Assembly: GCF_047272945.1 (NCBI RefSeq)
Contig: NZ_JBKOPS010000007.1
Location: 62,001 to 126,000, forward strand
From: Rubrolithibacter danxiaensis
Lineage (GTDB): Bacteria; Bacteroidota; Bacteroidia; Sphingobacteriales; Sphingobacteriaceae
DNA length: 64,000 nt
Direction: 5' to 3'
The notes under the pieces were generated by a model. The model saw nothing but the letters and a program-made list of their open reading frames with translations. It was not told the origin of the DNA and did no database searches. Shown piece by piece: positions 53,222 to 61,481 of this stretch (positions are counted from its first letter, which is position 1; each line of letters opens with the position of its first letter). A program made the position numbers and the translations under genes.

Positions 53222-55351
53222 ATGAGCAAAAAAAATTCGAGTCATATAAAACTGGTGCTTACGCAATTAGTAAGCGACATATTAGAGAAATCGGCAGACA
53301 AGCCATTAAATTATAAACAGATTGCGGCCAAACTGAATCTCTCCGATCCCGAATCCCGGCAGGGAATATTGGAAATTTTACAGGATGAAGGGAATAAGGA
53401 TATTTTTGAAGCGGTTGACCGTGGCCGTTTTAAGCTAAAAGAGCTGAAAACATTTATTACCGGAACAGTTGATATGACTACAGATGGTTCAGGTTTCATA
53501 GTTCCTGACGATGAATTTGTAGAAGATATTTACGTAGCTCCCAGAAAATTAAGGAATGCCCTTCACGGTGATAAGGTTAAAGTGTATGTATATGCCAAAG
53601 GAAAAGGCCGCCGGAAAGAGGGAGAAGTTGTAGAGATTCTTGAAAGGGCGAAAACAGACTTTACCGGTATTGTTAAACAATCTGAGCGTTTTGCTTTTCT
53701 GATTCCGGACGATCGCAAGATGCTGAAAGATATCTTTATTCCTATAGAAGACTTAAACGGTTCGAAGGATGGAGATAAAGCAGTAGCCAGAATTATCGAC
53801 TGGCCAGAAGGAGCTAAAAATCCTATCGGAAAAATAGTACATGTATTAGGTAAACAGGGTGAAAACAACACCGAAATGAACGCTATACTTGCTGAGTATG
53901 GCTTTCCTTTAGAGTTTCCTGCCGAAGTGGAAGAAGAAGCAAATGCAATTCCGGATATCATTACAACTGAAGAAATTGAGAAGCGAAGGGACTTCAGAAA
54001 TATATTAACCTTCACTATTGATCCTTTTGATGCCAAGGATTTTGATGATGCCATTTCCTTCCGTTATCTTGAAAATGGCAATTTTGAAGTAGGTGTACAT
54101 ATAGCCGATGTTTCACATTACGTAAAACCGGATACTGCCTTAGACAAGGAAGCTTTTGAACGAGGTACCTCTGTTTATCTGGTGGACCGGGTTATTCCTA
54201 TGTTACCCGAAAGGCTTTCTAATGGTGTCTGTTCATTACGGCCAAAAGAAGATAAACTATGTTTTGCCGCCGTTTTTGAACTCGATGCCGAAGCTCATAT
54301 AATTGATCAATGGTTTGGAAAAACTATTATTCACTCTAACCATCGTTTCTCATATGAAGAAGCACAGGAACTAATAGAAAATAAAACGGGCGAGTATAGC
54401 AAGGAAATCCTGGTTTTGAATGACTTAGCTTATAAACTCAGGGAACGAAAATTCAAACATGGCGCCATAAGTTTTGAATCAACTGAGGTGAAATTCAAGT
54501 TAGATGAAGAAGGCCGTCCTGTAGGGGTTTATGTAAAAGAGCGGAAAGACGCGCATAAGCTTATTGAAGATTTCATGTTACTGGCAAACAAAAAGGTAGC
54601 AGAATTTATTGCTAAAAAAGGAAAGGGAAAGAAAAAACTGACATTTGTTTACCGTTCTCACGATGCGCCAAACGAACAAACATTAGCGGCTTTTGCACAG
54701 TTTGCTTATAAGTTTGGTTACAAGATCAACACAAATTCTGATAAAGAAATTGCCCGCTCACTTAATCATTTAATGGCTGATGTTGAGGGTAAAAAGGAAC
54801 AGAATGTGCTCACCCATCTGGCAATCCGGTCCATGGCAAAGGCGATTTACACGACCAAAAAGTCAAGTCATTACGGCCTGGCATTTGATTATTACACCCA
54901 CTTCACCTCTCCTATCCGCCGGTATCCCGATATTCTCGCTCACCGACTTCTGGAACATTACCTTCACAACGGTGCATCTGTAAAGGAAGAAGCGTATGAA
55001 AAAATGTGTTTACACGCTTCTCAAATGGAAAAGAAAGCAGCTGATGCAGAAAGAGCATCCGTAAAATACAAACAGGCAGAATATCTTGAAAATAACATAG
55101 GAAATACATTTGATGGGATTATTTCAGGCGTAACAGAGTGGGGAATGTACGTGGAAATTATAGAGAATAAATGTGAAGGAATGGTTCGGTTGAAAGAGAT
55201 TACAGATGATTTTTATGTGCTCGACGAAAAAAATTATTGTATAATTGGACAACGTAAAAAGAAGAAATACCAGTTAGGAGATGAAGTGAAGATACGGGTA
55301 AAAAAAGTTGACCTCTCAAAAAGACAAATAGATTTTACCTTAGTACAATAA
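53222..55351 (+). CDS. rnr: ribonuclease R
   Basis: 709 residues. N-terminal helix-turn-helix (LNYKQIAAKLNLSDPESRQG), cold-shock OB domains (TGTVDMTTDGSGFIVPDD and FTGIVKQSERFAFLIPDD), the RNB catalytic domain with TIDPFDAKDFDDAISF (metal Asp set), FTSPIRRYPDILAHRLLEHY, and a C-terminal S1 domain (FDGIISGVTEWGMYVEIIEN). It is a processive 3'-5' exoribonuclease acting on structured RNA. The next gene starts 3 bases after its stop, so the two are co-transcribed. Confidence 0.96.
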   Translation: MSKKNSSHIKLVLTQLVSDILEKSADKPLNYKQIAAKLNLSDPESRQGILEILQDEGNKDIFEAVDRGRFKLKELKTFITGTVDMTTDGSGFIVPDDEFVEDIYVAPRKLRNALHGDKVKVYVYAKGKGRRKEGEVVEILERAKTDFTGIVKQSERFAFLIPDDRKMLKDIFIPIEDLNGSKDGDKAVARIIDWPEGAKNPIGKIVHVLGKQGENNTEMNAILAEYGFPLEFPAEVEEEANAIPDIITTEEIEKRRDFRNILTFTIDPFDAKDFDDAISFRYLENGNFEVGVHIADVSHYVKPDTALDKEAFERGTSVYLVDRVIPMLPERLSNGVCSLRPKEDKLCFAAVFELDAEAHIIDQWFGKTIIHSNHRFSYEEAQELIENKTGEYSKEILVLNDLAYKLRERKFKHGAISFESTEVKFKLDEEGRPVGVYVKERKDAHKLIEDFMLLANKKVAEFIAKKGKGKKKLTFVYRSHDAPNEQTLAAFAQFAYKFGYKINTNSDKEIARSLNHLMADVEGKKEQNVLTHLAIRSMAKAIYTTKKSSHYGLAFDYYTHFTSPIRRYPDILAHRLLEHYLHNGASVKEEAYEKMCLHASQMEKKAADAERASVKYKQAEYLENNIGNTFDGIISGVTEWGMYVEIIENKCEGMVRLKEITDDFYVLDEKNYCIIGQRKKKKYQLGDEVKIRVKKVDLSKRQIDFTLVQ

Positions 55352-55354
55352 TTA

Positions 55355-56329
55355 ATGATAGCTGTTACCGAATTACAACGATTAGTAAACCAAACAATTG
55401 CCGACAAAAGTTTCCCTGCCCATCCTGAAGAGTTGTATGAGCCGATAAAGTACATATTATCGTTAGGAGGTAAACGATTAAGGCCTGTTCTTACCTTAAT
55501 TGCTTCCGATCTTTTCAACGGGAGTATTCTCACAGCTCTCGAACCGGCTATTGGCCTGGAGATGTTCCATAATTTCACTTTAATGCACGATGATATTATG
55601 GACAAGGCACCTCTCCGACGTGGAAAGCCTACTGTACATGCTAAATGGAATGAAGCAGCGGCCATTCTTTCCGGAGATGTAATGCTTGTTGAAGCCTATC
55701 AGCAGATAATGAAAGTCGATGATAGAATTTTAAGAGAAGTAATCGGGATATTCAGTAATACAGCAGCAGAAGTTTGTGAAGGCCAGCAAATTGACATGAG
55801 CTTTGAACAGATGGAAACGGTAAGCATTGAAGCTTATATTGAAATGATCGCGTTAAAAACCGCTGTTTTGCTCGGCGCCAGTTTAAAAATAGGTGCCCTG
55901 ATAGGCGGAGCCCAGCTCGCTGATGCAGAAAAACTGTATCAGTTTGGAAAAAATCTGGGTATTGCCTTTCAGCTGCAGGACGACATCCTGGATGTGTACG
56001 GAGATCCGGAAAAATTTGGAAAACAGGTAGGCGGAGATATCATTTCAAATAAAAAAACATTCCTGCTTATTAAAGCACTGGAACTTGCAAGCGGACTGGA
56101 AGAGGAAGAGCTTTCATTCTGGCTGAACAAGGAAGACGCAGAACCTGAAACCAAGGTTGATGCTGTTACAGATATTTATAATCGTTTAGGGATACGTCAT
56201 CTGGCCGAAGAAGAAATGAACAAATACGCAGAAAGAGCCCTGAACATCCTGGAAGATATTCCGGCAGAAAAAGAGAAGAAACAAATATTAAGAAGTTTCG
56301 CCGAAGAACTGCTGGTACGGGAAAACTGA
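55355..56329 (+). CDS. all-trans polyprenyl diphosphate synthase (IspB/octaprenyl type)
   Basis: 324 residues. First aspartate-rich motif LMHDDIMDKAPLRRGKPT (Asp about 79, 80 and 83) and second FQLQDDILDVYGDPEKFGKQ, with GGKRLRP and KTA/KTFLL motifs. It elongates farnesyl diphosphate with IPP, probably to make the menaquinone side chain in this phylum. The residue before the first motif (HDD) and the small residues around it suit a long-chain product. It follows rnr by 3 bases and ends at a strong bidirectional terminator. Confidence 0.92.
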   Translation: MIAVTELQRLVNQTIADKSFPAHPEELYEPIKYILSLGGKRLRPVLTLIASDLFNGSILTALEPAIGLEMFHNFTLMHDDIMDKAPLRRGKPTVHAKWNEAAAILSGDVMLVEAYQQIMKVDDRILREVIGIFSNTAAEVCEGQQIDMSFEQMETVSIEAYIEMIALKTAVLLGASLKIGALIGGAQLADAEKLYQFGKNLGIAFQLQDDILDVYGDPEKFGKQVGGDIISNKKTFLLIKALELASGLEEEELSFWLNKEDAEPETKVDAVTDIYNRLGIRHLAEEEMNKYAERALNILEDIPAEKEKKQILRSFAEELLVREN

Positions 56330-56334
56330 TAAAT

Positions 56335-56371
56335 AAAAAAAGAGCTTGCTTTTTGAGCAAACTCTTTTTTT
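56335..56371. terminator. bidirectional terminator between the synthase and rpmA
   Basis: AAAAAAAGAG/CTCTTTTTTT outer stem (56335-56344 with 56362-56371) and inner TTGCT/AGCAA stem, with A and T tracts on both sides. Confidence 0.85.
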
Positions 56372-56385
56372 ATTTCAAGTATAAA

Positions 56386-56664
56386 TTATTCTGCTGATTC
56401 AGCTGCAGGGAAAGCAGGGATAACAGAAACGTATGATTTATTATCTGCCTTTTTTCTAAAGATCACAGTACCCGCGGTAAGAGCAAATAATGTATGATCT
56501 TTACCAATACCAACACCTTTATCAGGGTGGTGTTTAGTACCGCGCTGACGTACAATGATATTTCCTGCAATTGCAGATTGTCCACCAAAAATTTTGATAC
56601 CTAAGCGTTTGCTATGCGACTCACGACCGTTTTTGGAACTACCGGCTCCTTTTTTATGTGCCAT
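56386..56664 (-). CDS. rpmA: 50S ribosomal protein L27
   Basis: 92 residues starting MAHKKGAGSSKNGRESHSKR, the diagnostic L27 N-terminus near the peptidyl transferase centre, then GGQSAIAGNIIVRQRGTKHH and GKDHTLFALTAGTVIFRKK. No cleavable N-terminal extension is present. It follows rplU on the same strand with 88 bases between, the usual L21-L27 operon. Confidence 0.98.
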   Translation of the reverse strand: MAHKKGAGSSKNGRESHSKRLGIKIFGGQSAIAGNIIVRQRGTKHHPDKGVGIGKDHTLFALTAGTVIFRKKADNKSYVSVIPAFPAAESAE

Positions 56665-56752
56665 TGTTTTTTATTTTTATGAATTGAATCTCAATTCTGA
56701 TGTTTAACATTTACTGGCAATAGGTTTTAACCTTTGCCGTTCTACTTTTCTC

Positions 56753-57064
56753 TTATAAAGAAATTCCAGTAATTTCGATTTTACTGAACTGCTGACGGTG
56801 ACCGTTTTTCTTTTTGTATCCTTTACGGCGTTTCTTTTTGAAAACGATTACTTTATCACCTTTTAAATGAGACACGATTTTAGCTGAAACTTTAGCGCCT
56901 TTCAATGCATCTGCACCTACTTTTATTTTACTTCCGTCTGCAGCTAACAACACATTGTCAAATTCAATACTAGCGCCTTCATCTCCCTGTAAACGGTGTA
57001 CAAAGATCTGCTGGTCTTTTGCAACTTTGAATTGCTGTCCGGCTATATTTACTATTGCGTACAT
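56753..57064 (-). CDS. rplU: 50S ribosomal protein L21
   Basis: 103 residues: MYAIVNIAGQQFKVAKDQQI, then FDNVLLAADGSKIKVGAD, and VIVFKKKRRKGYKKKNGHRQ, the 23S rRNA-binding basic block. First gene of the rplU-rpmA operon, with a strong promoter just upstream. Confidence 0.98.
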   Translation of the reverse strand: MYAIVNIAGQQFKVAKDQQIFVHRLQGDEGASIEFDNVLLAADGSKIKVGADALKGAKVSAKIVSHLKGDKVIVFKKKRRKGYKKKNGHRQQFSKIEITGISL

Positions 57065-57091
57065 TGTTAGATATATTTTTTAAATGAGGTG

Positions 57092-57121
57092 CAAATATAG
57101 GAATTATTGTTTTTAAACAAA
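57092..57121 (-). promoter_or_regulatory. promoter of rplU-rpmA
   Basis: Minus-strand TTTG (57118-57121), 18 bases, then TATATTTG (57092-57099), an exact TAnnTTTG match, 27 bases before the rplU ATG. Confidence 0.75.
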
Positions 57122-57134
57122 ACCAATCAATTAA

Positions 57135-57647
57135 CTATTTTTCTTTCTTTCCCCTGTCCTGCGCATCGTTAATTGTTCTGCTTACTTCTTCAATTAGCAT
57201 TCTCGCAGCATCCTTCAGCTTTTGGTTTTTATCGTAATTGACGTCAAAAAGCATGTGTTTGCTTTTTCGTTCGTAATTAAACTCGAGGTAGTAATGTGGC
57301 GAATTAGGACTTGAACCGGCATATTTCGAAGGTAAGATCTGTTCGGGAAAATCCCAGAAACCCAGGTCCACCGCTTTTCTGTGTAAATAAAGTAAATCAT
57401 CTTTCGACAACTTAACCTTTGTTTTAATTAATGAATCTTTTTCGTTCAGGTACTGATAGTTACCCGTTTTTGAGTCATACTGATTGATCAGGCTGTCGCC
57501 CAATCCGTACTTAAAAGTAATAGATTCAAATTCAGAAAATTTATAGGGAGCATTTTTTATCATTATAGAATAATAATAAACACAATAGATCAGGAAAGGA
57601 ACGAATACGCTCAATGCAAGAAATATCTTTTTTCCTCTGTCACTCAT
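57135..57647 (-). CDS. hypothetical protein with one N-terminal membrane helix (170 aa)
   Basis: MSDRGKKIFLALSVFVPFLI is a signal-anchor helix (about residues 8-27), then a soluble periplasmic part: YKFSEFESITFKYGLGDSLI, LGFWDFPEQILPSK, SPHYYLEFNYERKSKHMLFD. No Cys pair or enzyme motif is visible. It follows the symporter by 19 bases and probably shares its transcript. Confidence 0.65.
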   Translation of the reverse strand: MSDRGKKIFLALSVFVPFLIYCVYYYSIMIKNAPYKFSEFESITFKYGLGDSLINQYDSKTGNYQYLNEKDSLIKTKVKLSKDDLLYLHRKAVDLGFWDFPEQILPSKYAGSSPNSPHYYLEFNYERKSKHMLFDVNYDKNQKLKDAARMLIEEVSRTINDAQDRGKKEK

Positions 57648-57666
57648 ACTATATTTAATTTAAAAT

Positions 57667-59049
57667 TTAATCGTTTACTCCTTCAGCCAGCATTTCTGTT
57701 TCAGGACGAAATTCCTTTTCCCATTTTGCGATAACAACGGTTGCAAGGCAATTTCCAATTACATTTACCGAAGTACGTGCCATATCCATTAATTCATCAA
57801 TTCCCAGAATAATAAATATCGGCCAGACCGGCAGCCCAAAAGAAGCTGCGGTGCCTAAAAGGATAACCAGTGAAGCCCTTGGAACACCTGCCACACCTTT
57901 ACTGGTAAGCATCAGGGTAAAGACCATAATTATCTGTTTTTCAAACGACAGGTCTATTCCGGCGGCCTGAGCTACAAAAACAGAAGCTAAGCTAAGATAT
58001 AGTGTAGTGCCGTCAAGGTTAAAACTATAACCTGTAGGCATAACAAAAGCTACAATTTTTCGTGGAACCCCCAGCTTCTCCATGTTCTCCATTGCTCTGG
58101 GTAATGCTGCTTCGGAGCTGGTTGTTGCAAAAGCAATAGACACAGGCCCCGATATAGCCTGAAGGAATTTTTTTACCGGTACTCCAACCGCAAGTGCAAC
58201 CGGAAACAAAACTCCTAAAATAAAAACCAGCAGTGCAACATAAAGCGTGATCAGCAGTTGAATAAGGTTTAGTAAAATTCCAAGCCCCATATGCCCAACA
58301 GTATAAGCAATGGCAGCTCCTACCCCGATCGGTGCAAAGTACATTACCACATTGGTAAATTTAAACATCACTTCCGACAGGCTTTCTGTAGCTTTCAGCA
58401 GCGGTATTCTCTTATCTTCACGCACCATTGCTAAGGCTATACCAAATAAAATACTAAAAACCACAATCTGCAGAATTTGCCCTTCTGCTATTGATTTGGC
58501 AATGTTTTCCGGGAAAATATGAAGAAGGATATCCGTAGCTGTTTGTGCTTCTACTTTAGGTAATTCTTCGTGTAAACCCGGAGGCACTTTAATCCCCACA
58601 CCAGCTTTTGAAATATTAATTGCTGCTAAACCTATAAACAGGGCAATTGTAGTAACAGCTTCAAAATATACAATTGATTTCCAGCCCATTCGGCCAACCT
58701 GTTTAAGGTTCGCATGCCCTGCGATACCGTGTACAAGCGTTGCAAACAGCAATGGGGCTACAATTGTCTTTATAAGTTTCAGGAAAATTTTACTCAGAAC
58801 CTGAAGATTTAAAGCGATATGAGGCAGATCATGACCAATGGAAGCCCCCACTACCATGGATATAAGAATCCAGGTAGTAAGTGATTTTTTCTTGATTCCA
58901 TAAAAGAACAAACTTGCAATAGCCAGCCATCTAACTGTCACCAGAATGGCAGAAGGTACAGTTACCAGATTATATTCGCAAAGAAAAACTAAAACCGCAG
59001 CAACAGAAAATGTAATTACAGCAAGCTTGCCCGCCCCTTTTAAACTCAT
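57667..59049 (-). CDS. dicarboxylate/amino acid:cation symporter (GltP/DctA family)
   Basis: 460 residues with about ten hydrophobic segments. Diagnostic SLC1/DAACS motifs: SIAFATTSSEAALPRAMEN (serine-rich reentrant loop), GYSFNLDGTTLYLSLASVF (NMDGT-like) and ASLVILLGTAASFGLP. The N-terminal helices contain IAINLxxLS-like LKLIKTIVAPLLFATLV. It imports glutamate, aspartate or C4-dicarboxylates with Na+ or H+. Confidence 0.92.
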   Translation of the reverse strand: MSLKGAGKLAVITFSVAAVLVFLCEYNLVTVPSAILVTVRWLAIASLFFYGIKKKSLTTWILISMVVGASIGHDLPHIALNLQVLSKIFLKLIKTIVAPLLFATLVHGIAGHANLKQVGRMGWKSIVYFEAVTTIALFIGLAAINISKAGVGIKVPPGLHEELPKVEAQTATDILLHIFPENIAKSIAEGQILQIVVFSILFGIALAMVREDKRIPLLKATESLSEVMFKFTNVVMYFAPIGVGAAIAYTVGHMGLGILLNLIQLLITLYVALLVFILGVLFPVALAVGVPVKKFLQAISGPVSIAFATTSSEAALPRAMENMEKLGVPRKIVAFVMPTGYSFNLDGTTLYLSLASVFVAQAAGIDLSFEKQIIMVFTLMLTSKGVAGVPRASLVILLGTAASFGLPVWPIFIILGIDELMDMARTSVNVIGNCLATVVIAKWEKEFRPETEMLAEGVND

Positions 59050-59071
59050 GTATCTGGATAATTTTAAGGCG

Positions 59072-59101
59072 CAAAAGTAAGGAATTAATTAGATTTACAA
59101 C
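59072..59101 (-). promoter_or_regulatory. promoter of the symporter gene
   Basis: Minus-strand GTTG (59098-59101), 18 bases, then TACTTTTG (59072-59079), a TAnnTTTG match, 22 bases before the ATG at 59049. Confidence 0.55.
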
Positions 59102-59120
59102 TTAATCATAAATCTACTGG

Positions 59121-59642
59121 ATGCATTCAGAAAAACTTTCAGATATAAAAAAAGAATTAGCAACGCTTAGCTCATCAGAAATTATTAGTTTTTGTTTAAA
59201 GCTGGCGAAGTATAAAAAAGATAATAAAGAGTTTTTATCGTACTTAATTTATGATTCCTCTGATAGCCAGGCATACATTACAAAGGTAAAAGACAACCTT
59301 GAGAAAGATTTTCTGAATCTTAATAATCACGAATATTATAGTTTAAAATCCCTCCGGAAAATTCTTCGTGCCATAAACCGATATGCTAAATTTACCTCAT
59401 CAAAAGAAGCTGAAACAGAGTTATTATGCTGGTTTTGCAATAACTGCTTAAATCATGTCAACCTCAATTCATCTTATAAACCACTAAAAAATTTATATTT
59501 CAGGCAACTGGTTAAAATTAAAAATCTGCTTGGCAAACTTCACGAAGATCTGCAGTTTGACTACCAGCAGGAATTTAACCTCCTGATAGAGAAAAGCCGG
59601 CAGCTTATAAAAAGGTTCGATAAAAATGAATTCGGTTTGTAA
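59121..59642 (+). CDS. hypothetical helical protein (173 aa)
   Basis: MHSEKLSDIKKELATLSSSE..., an all-helical soluble protein rich in Lys, Leu and Asn, without signal, metal-binding or membrane signature. It is divergent from the symporter gene (71 bases between starts) and precedes the ECF sigma gene by 30 bases, so the three plus-strand genes may form one operon. I know no family. Confidence 0.6.
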   Translation: MHSEKLSDIKKELATLSSSEIISFCLKLAKYKKDNKEFLSYLIYDSSDSQAYITKVKDNLEKDFLNLNNHEYYSLKSLRKILRAINRYAKFTSSKEAETELLCWFCNNCLNHVNLNSSYKPLKNLYFRQLVKIKNLLGKLHEDLQFDYQQEFNLLIEKSRQLIKRFDKNEFGL

Positions 59643-59672
59643 CAAACAACTTTAACTGCTGTCAAAGGTACA

Positions 59673-60170
59673 ATGGTAAATAAAGAAGCTTTTTTTAAGG
59701 AAATCTTTCAGAAAAACTCGAAGAAGATTTACCATTTATGCTATGGCTATACCGGCGACAGTGATTCTGCGAATGACCTGATGCAGGAAACCTTCATGAA
59801 AGTGTGGCAAAACCTGGATAAATTCAGAAATAAAGCCCTAATTTCTACCTGGATCTACCGTATAGCTGTAAACACTTGTCTCTCCTACCTGCGTGTAGAA
59901 AAACGGCAGGCAAAAGACGAATTAACACCCAATATTATCGAAAATAAAGAAGAGGAGCTTTCTTCGAAAAACGAAGAGGCTGCTTTATTATACCGCTGTA
60001 TCTCAAAACTGGAAGAAAATGAAAGATTTATAATAACAATGGTATTAGATGAATTACCATATGCTGAAATTGCTGAAGTTTCGGGCATTTCAGAGGGAAA
60101 TTTGCGGGTAAAGATCCATCGTATTAAACAGAAACTGACTGATATATATAACCGTTATGAAAGATTTTGA
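59673..60170 (+). CDS. ECF RNA polymerase sigma factor
   Basis: 165 residues. Sigma region 2: IYHLCYGYTGDSDSANDLMQ, ETFMKVWQNLDKFRNKA (DLMQETFMKVW core), WIYRIAVNTCLSYLR. Region 4: RFIITMVLDELPYAEIAEVS, GISEGNLRVKIHRIKQKL (HTH). It lacks region 3. The downstream membrane protein overlaps it by 14 bases and may be its regulator. The gene is preceded by a small hypothetical gene. Confidence 0.95.
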   Translation: MVNKEAFFKEIFQKNSKKIYHLCYGYTGDSDSANDLMQETFMKVWQNLDKFRNKALISTWIYRIAVNTCLSYLRVEKRQAKDELTPNIIENKEEELSSKNEEAALLYRCISKLEENERFIITMVLDELPYAEIAEVSGISEGNLRVKIHRIKQKLTDIYNRYERF

Positions 60171-60753
60171 AGCACTGAAAAATATATGGTCGGGTCAGGT
60201 AGAACAGTCTGAAATTAACCCGGAAGACGTACTTAAAAAAGTAAGAAAAACTAAAAGAAGTTTTTCAAACAAGCTTTTACTTGAAACAGCAGGAATGCTT
60301 TTTGTTATCCTGTTATTCGCCTTTATATGGATAAGCACCCCGTTTATGATGTGGACAACCCACTTGGCGATGGCCATTTTCATGGGCTGCTGCCTGTATT
60401 ATCTCTTTGTTCAGTTTCAGGATTACAGAAGCATCAGCAATGCTGAACTACTGCTTAAACAACCCCAGGAATTTATCAATTATCTTCAGGCATATAAAAA
60501 AGAACGTTATATATTAAATACCCGGAAATACAAACTTTACAGCCTTTTTATTGGAATCGCCTTTGGACTTTATTTTATTGAAGTTTACTTTCTGGCTCCT
60601 TTATGGCAAACGTTACTAGGCGTTATCTTTACAATCGCCTGGTTTTTAATCTGCTGGTTTTTAATGAAGATCTACATTAAACGGGAAGAAGAAAAACTGG
60701 AAGAAATGATGAATAGTCTGAGTCGCTTAAAAAAGCAATTTGAAGCAGAGTAA
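60157..60753 (+). CDS. four-helix membrane protein overlapping the ECF sigma gene (possible anti-sigma)
   Basis: 198 residues. A short soluble N-terminus (MKDFEALKNIWSGQVEQSEI) precedes four membrane helices (about residues 42-60, 64-88, 125-148 and 150-172), with a basic, acidic-rich C-terminal coiled tail. Translational coupling by the 14-base overlap suggests a functional partner of the sigma factor. It lacks the HxxxCxxC zinc anti-sigma motif and the typical FecR layout, so it may be a non-standard anti-sigma or an unrelated membrane protein. Confidence 0.72.
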   Translation: MKDFEALKNIWSGQVEQSEINPEDVLKKVRKTKRSFSNKLLLETAGMLFVILLFAFIWISTPFMMWTTHLAMAIFMGCCLYYLFVQFQDYRSISNAELLLKQPQEFINYLQAYKKERYILNTRKYKLYSLFIGIAFGLYFIEVYFLAPLWQTLLGVIFTIAWFLICWFLMKIYIKREEEKLEEMMNSLSRLKKQFEAE

Positions 60754-60779
60754 ACCCTTGACAAATACAGCTGTGTTAA

Positions 60780-60823
60780 AAACAGAAAAGTCCGGGCGAA
60801 CTTTCATCCGGACTTTTCTGTTT
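60780..60823. terminator. strong terminator of the sigma operon
   Basis: A perfect 16-bp stem (60780-60795 with 60808-60823; 12-base loop), followed by a T tract on the plus strand and flanked by the convergent lipoprotein gene end. Confidence 0.9.
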
Positions 60824-60840
60824 TTTAATTTTAGTTAAAA

Positions 60841-61464
60841 TTATTCTTTATCCTTGATCTCTTTTACATTAAAACTATTACCGCGCAGGCTGTACTCTAG
60901 AGTTTTCTTTCCTGTTGGAGAAACGCCCGCCGTATCTTTATCATCGAACAGAGGATATTCCCTCATGATTTTATCGTCTTTTACATAAAGCGAATCTTTA
61001 CCCCTGTAATTCTTTTTTGAAGAGCTGCTCAGTTCCGGAAATCTTAACTTTTGTTCATTGCCGGAATTTGAAAACTCGTAGACATACATATTCAGATAAG
61101 AGTCTTTCTGATCGCCTTTGGCCTGAATAAAAATCTCAGGGTTCCCGTCCGAATCCATATCCATATTCCAGGCATCTACAATTCTTCCTTCCAGCTCATC
61201 GGTGGTAGAAGCGTATTTCAAATGTGTTGAATCCGACCGGAGAATAAGCAGGCCTCCTACCATTTCAGATCCCCTTCCCCAGCTTAACACATCAAATGTT
61301 AATCCCGGTTTTACTTCAATTGCTTTATGGAAGCGAAAGGGAGCATCCAATGGATTTTTTGTAACTACAGGCTGGCTTGTATTGCTGGTTTTAGTTTCCT
61401 CTGTGCATCCTGCAATAAATGAGCCTACAATAAGTAATACCGGTAATAATTTTACTGCTTTCAT
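60841..61464 (-). CDS. putative lipoprotein (about 207 aa)
   Basis: MKAVKLLPVLLIVGSFIAGC is a lipoprotein signal with lipobox IAGC (Cys near residue 20). The mature part has a beta-rich fold: VLSWGRGSEMVGGLLILRSD, WNMDMDSDGNPEIFIQAKGD (a VCBS/FG-GAP-like DxDxDG calcium loop), MYVYEFSNSGNEQKLRFP, MREYPLFDDKDTAGVSPTGK. I do not recognise the family. I use the ATG at 61464; a TTG three bases earlier is not needed. It lies 18 bases after the end of the GH20 gene on the same strand and may be co-transcribed with it. Confidence 0.7.
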   Translation of the reverse strand: MKAVKLLPVLLIVGSFIAGCTEETKTSNTSQPVVTKNPLDAPFRFHKAIEVKPGLTFDVLSWGRGSEMVGGLLILRSDSTHLKYASTTDELEGRIVDAWNMDMDSDGNPEIFIQAKGDQKDSYLNMYVYEFSNSGNEQKLRFPELSSSSKKNYRGKDSLYVKDDKIMREYPLFDDKDTAGVSPTGKKTLEYSLRGNSFNVKEIKDKE

Positions 61465-61481
61465 CAAGGCAATATATAATT

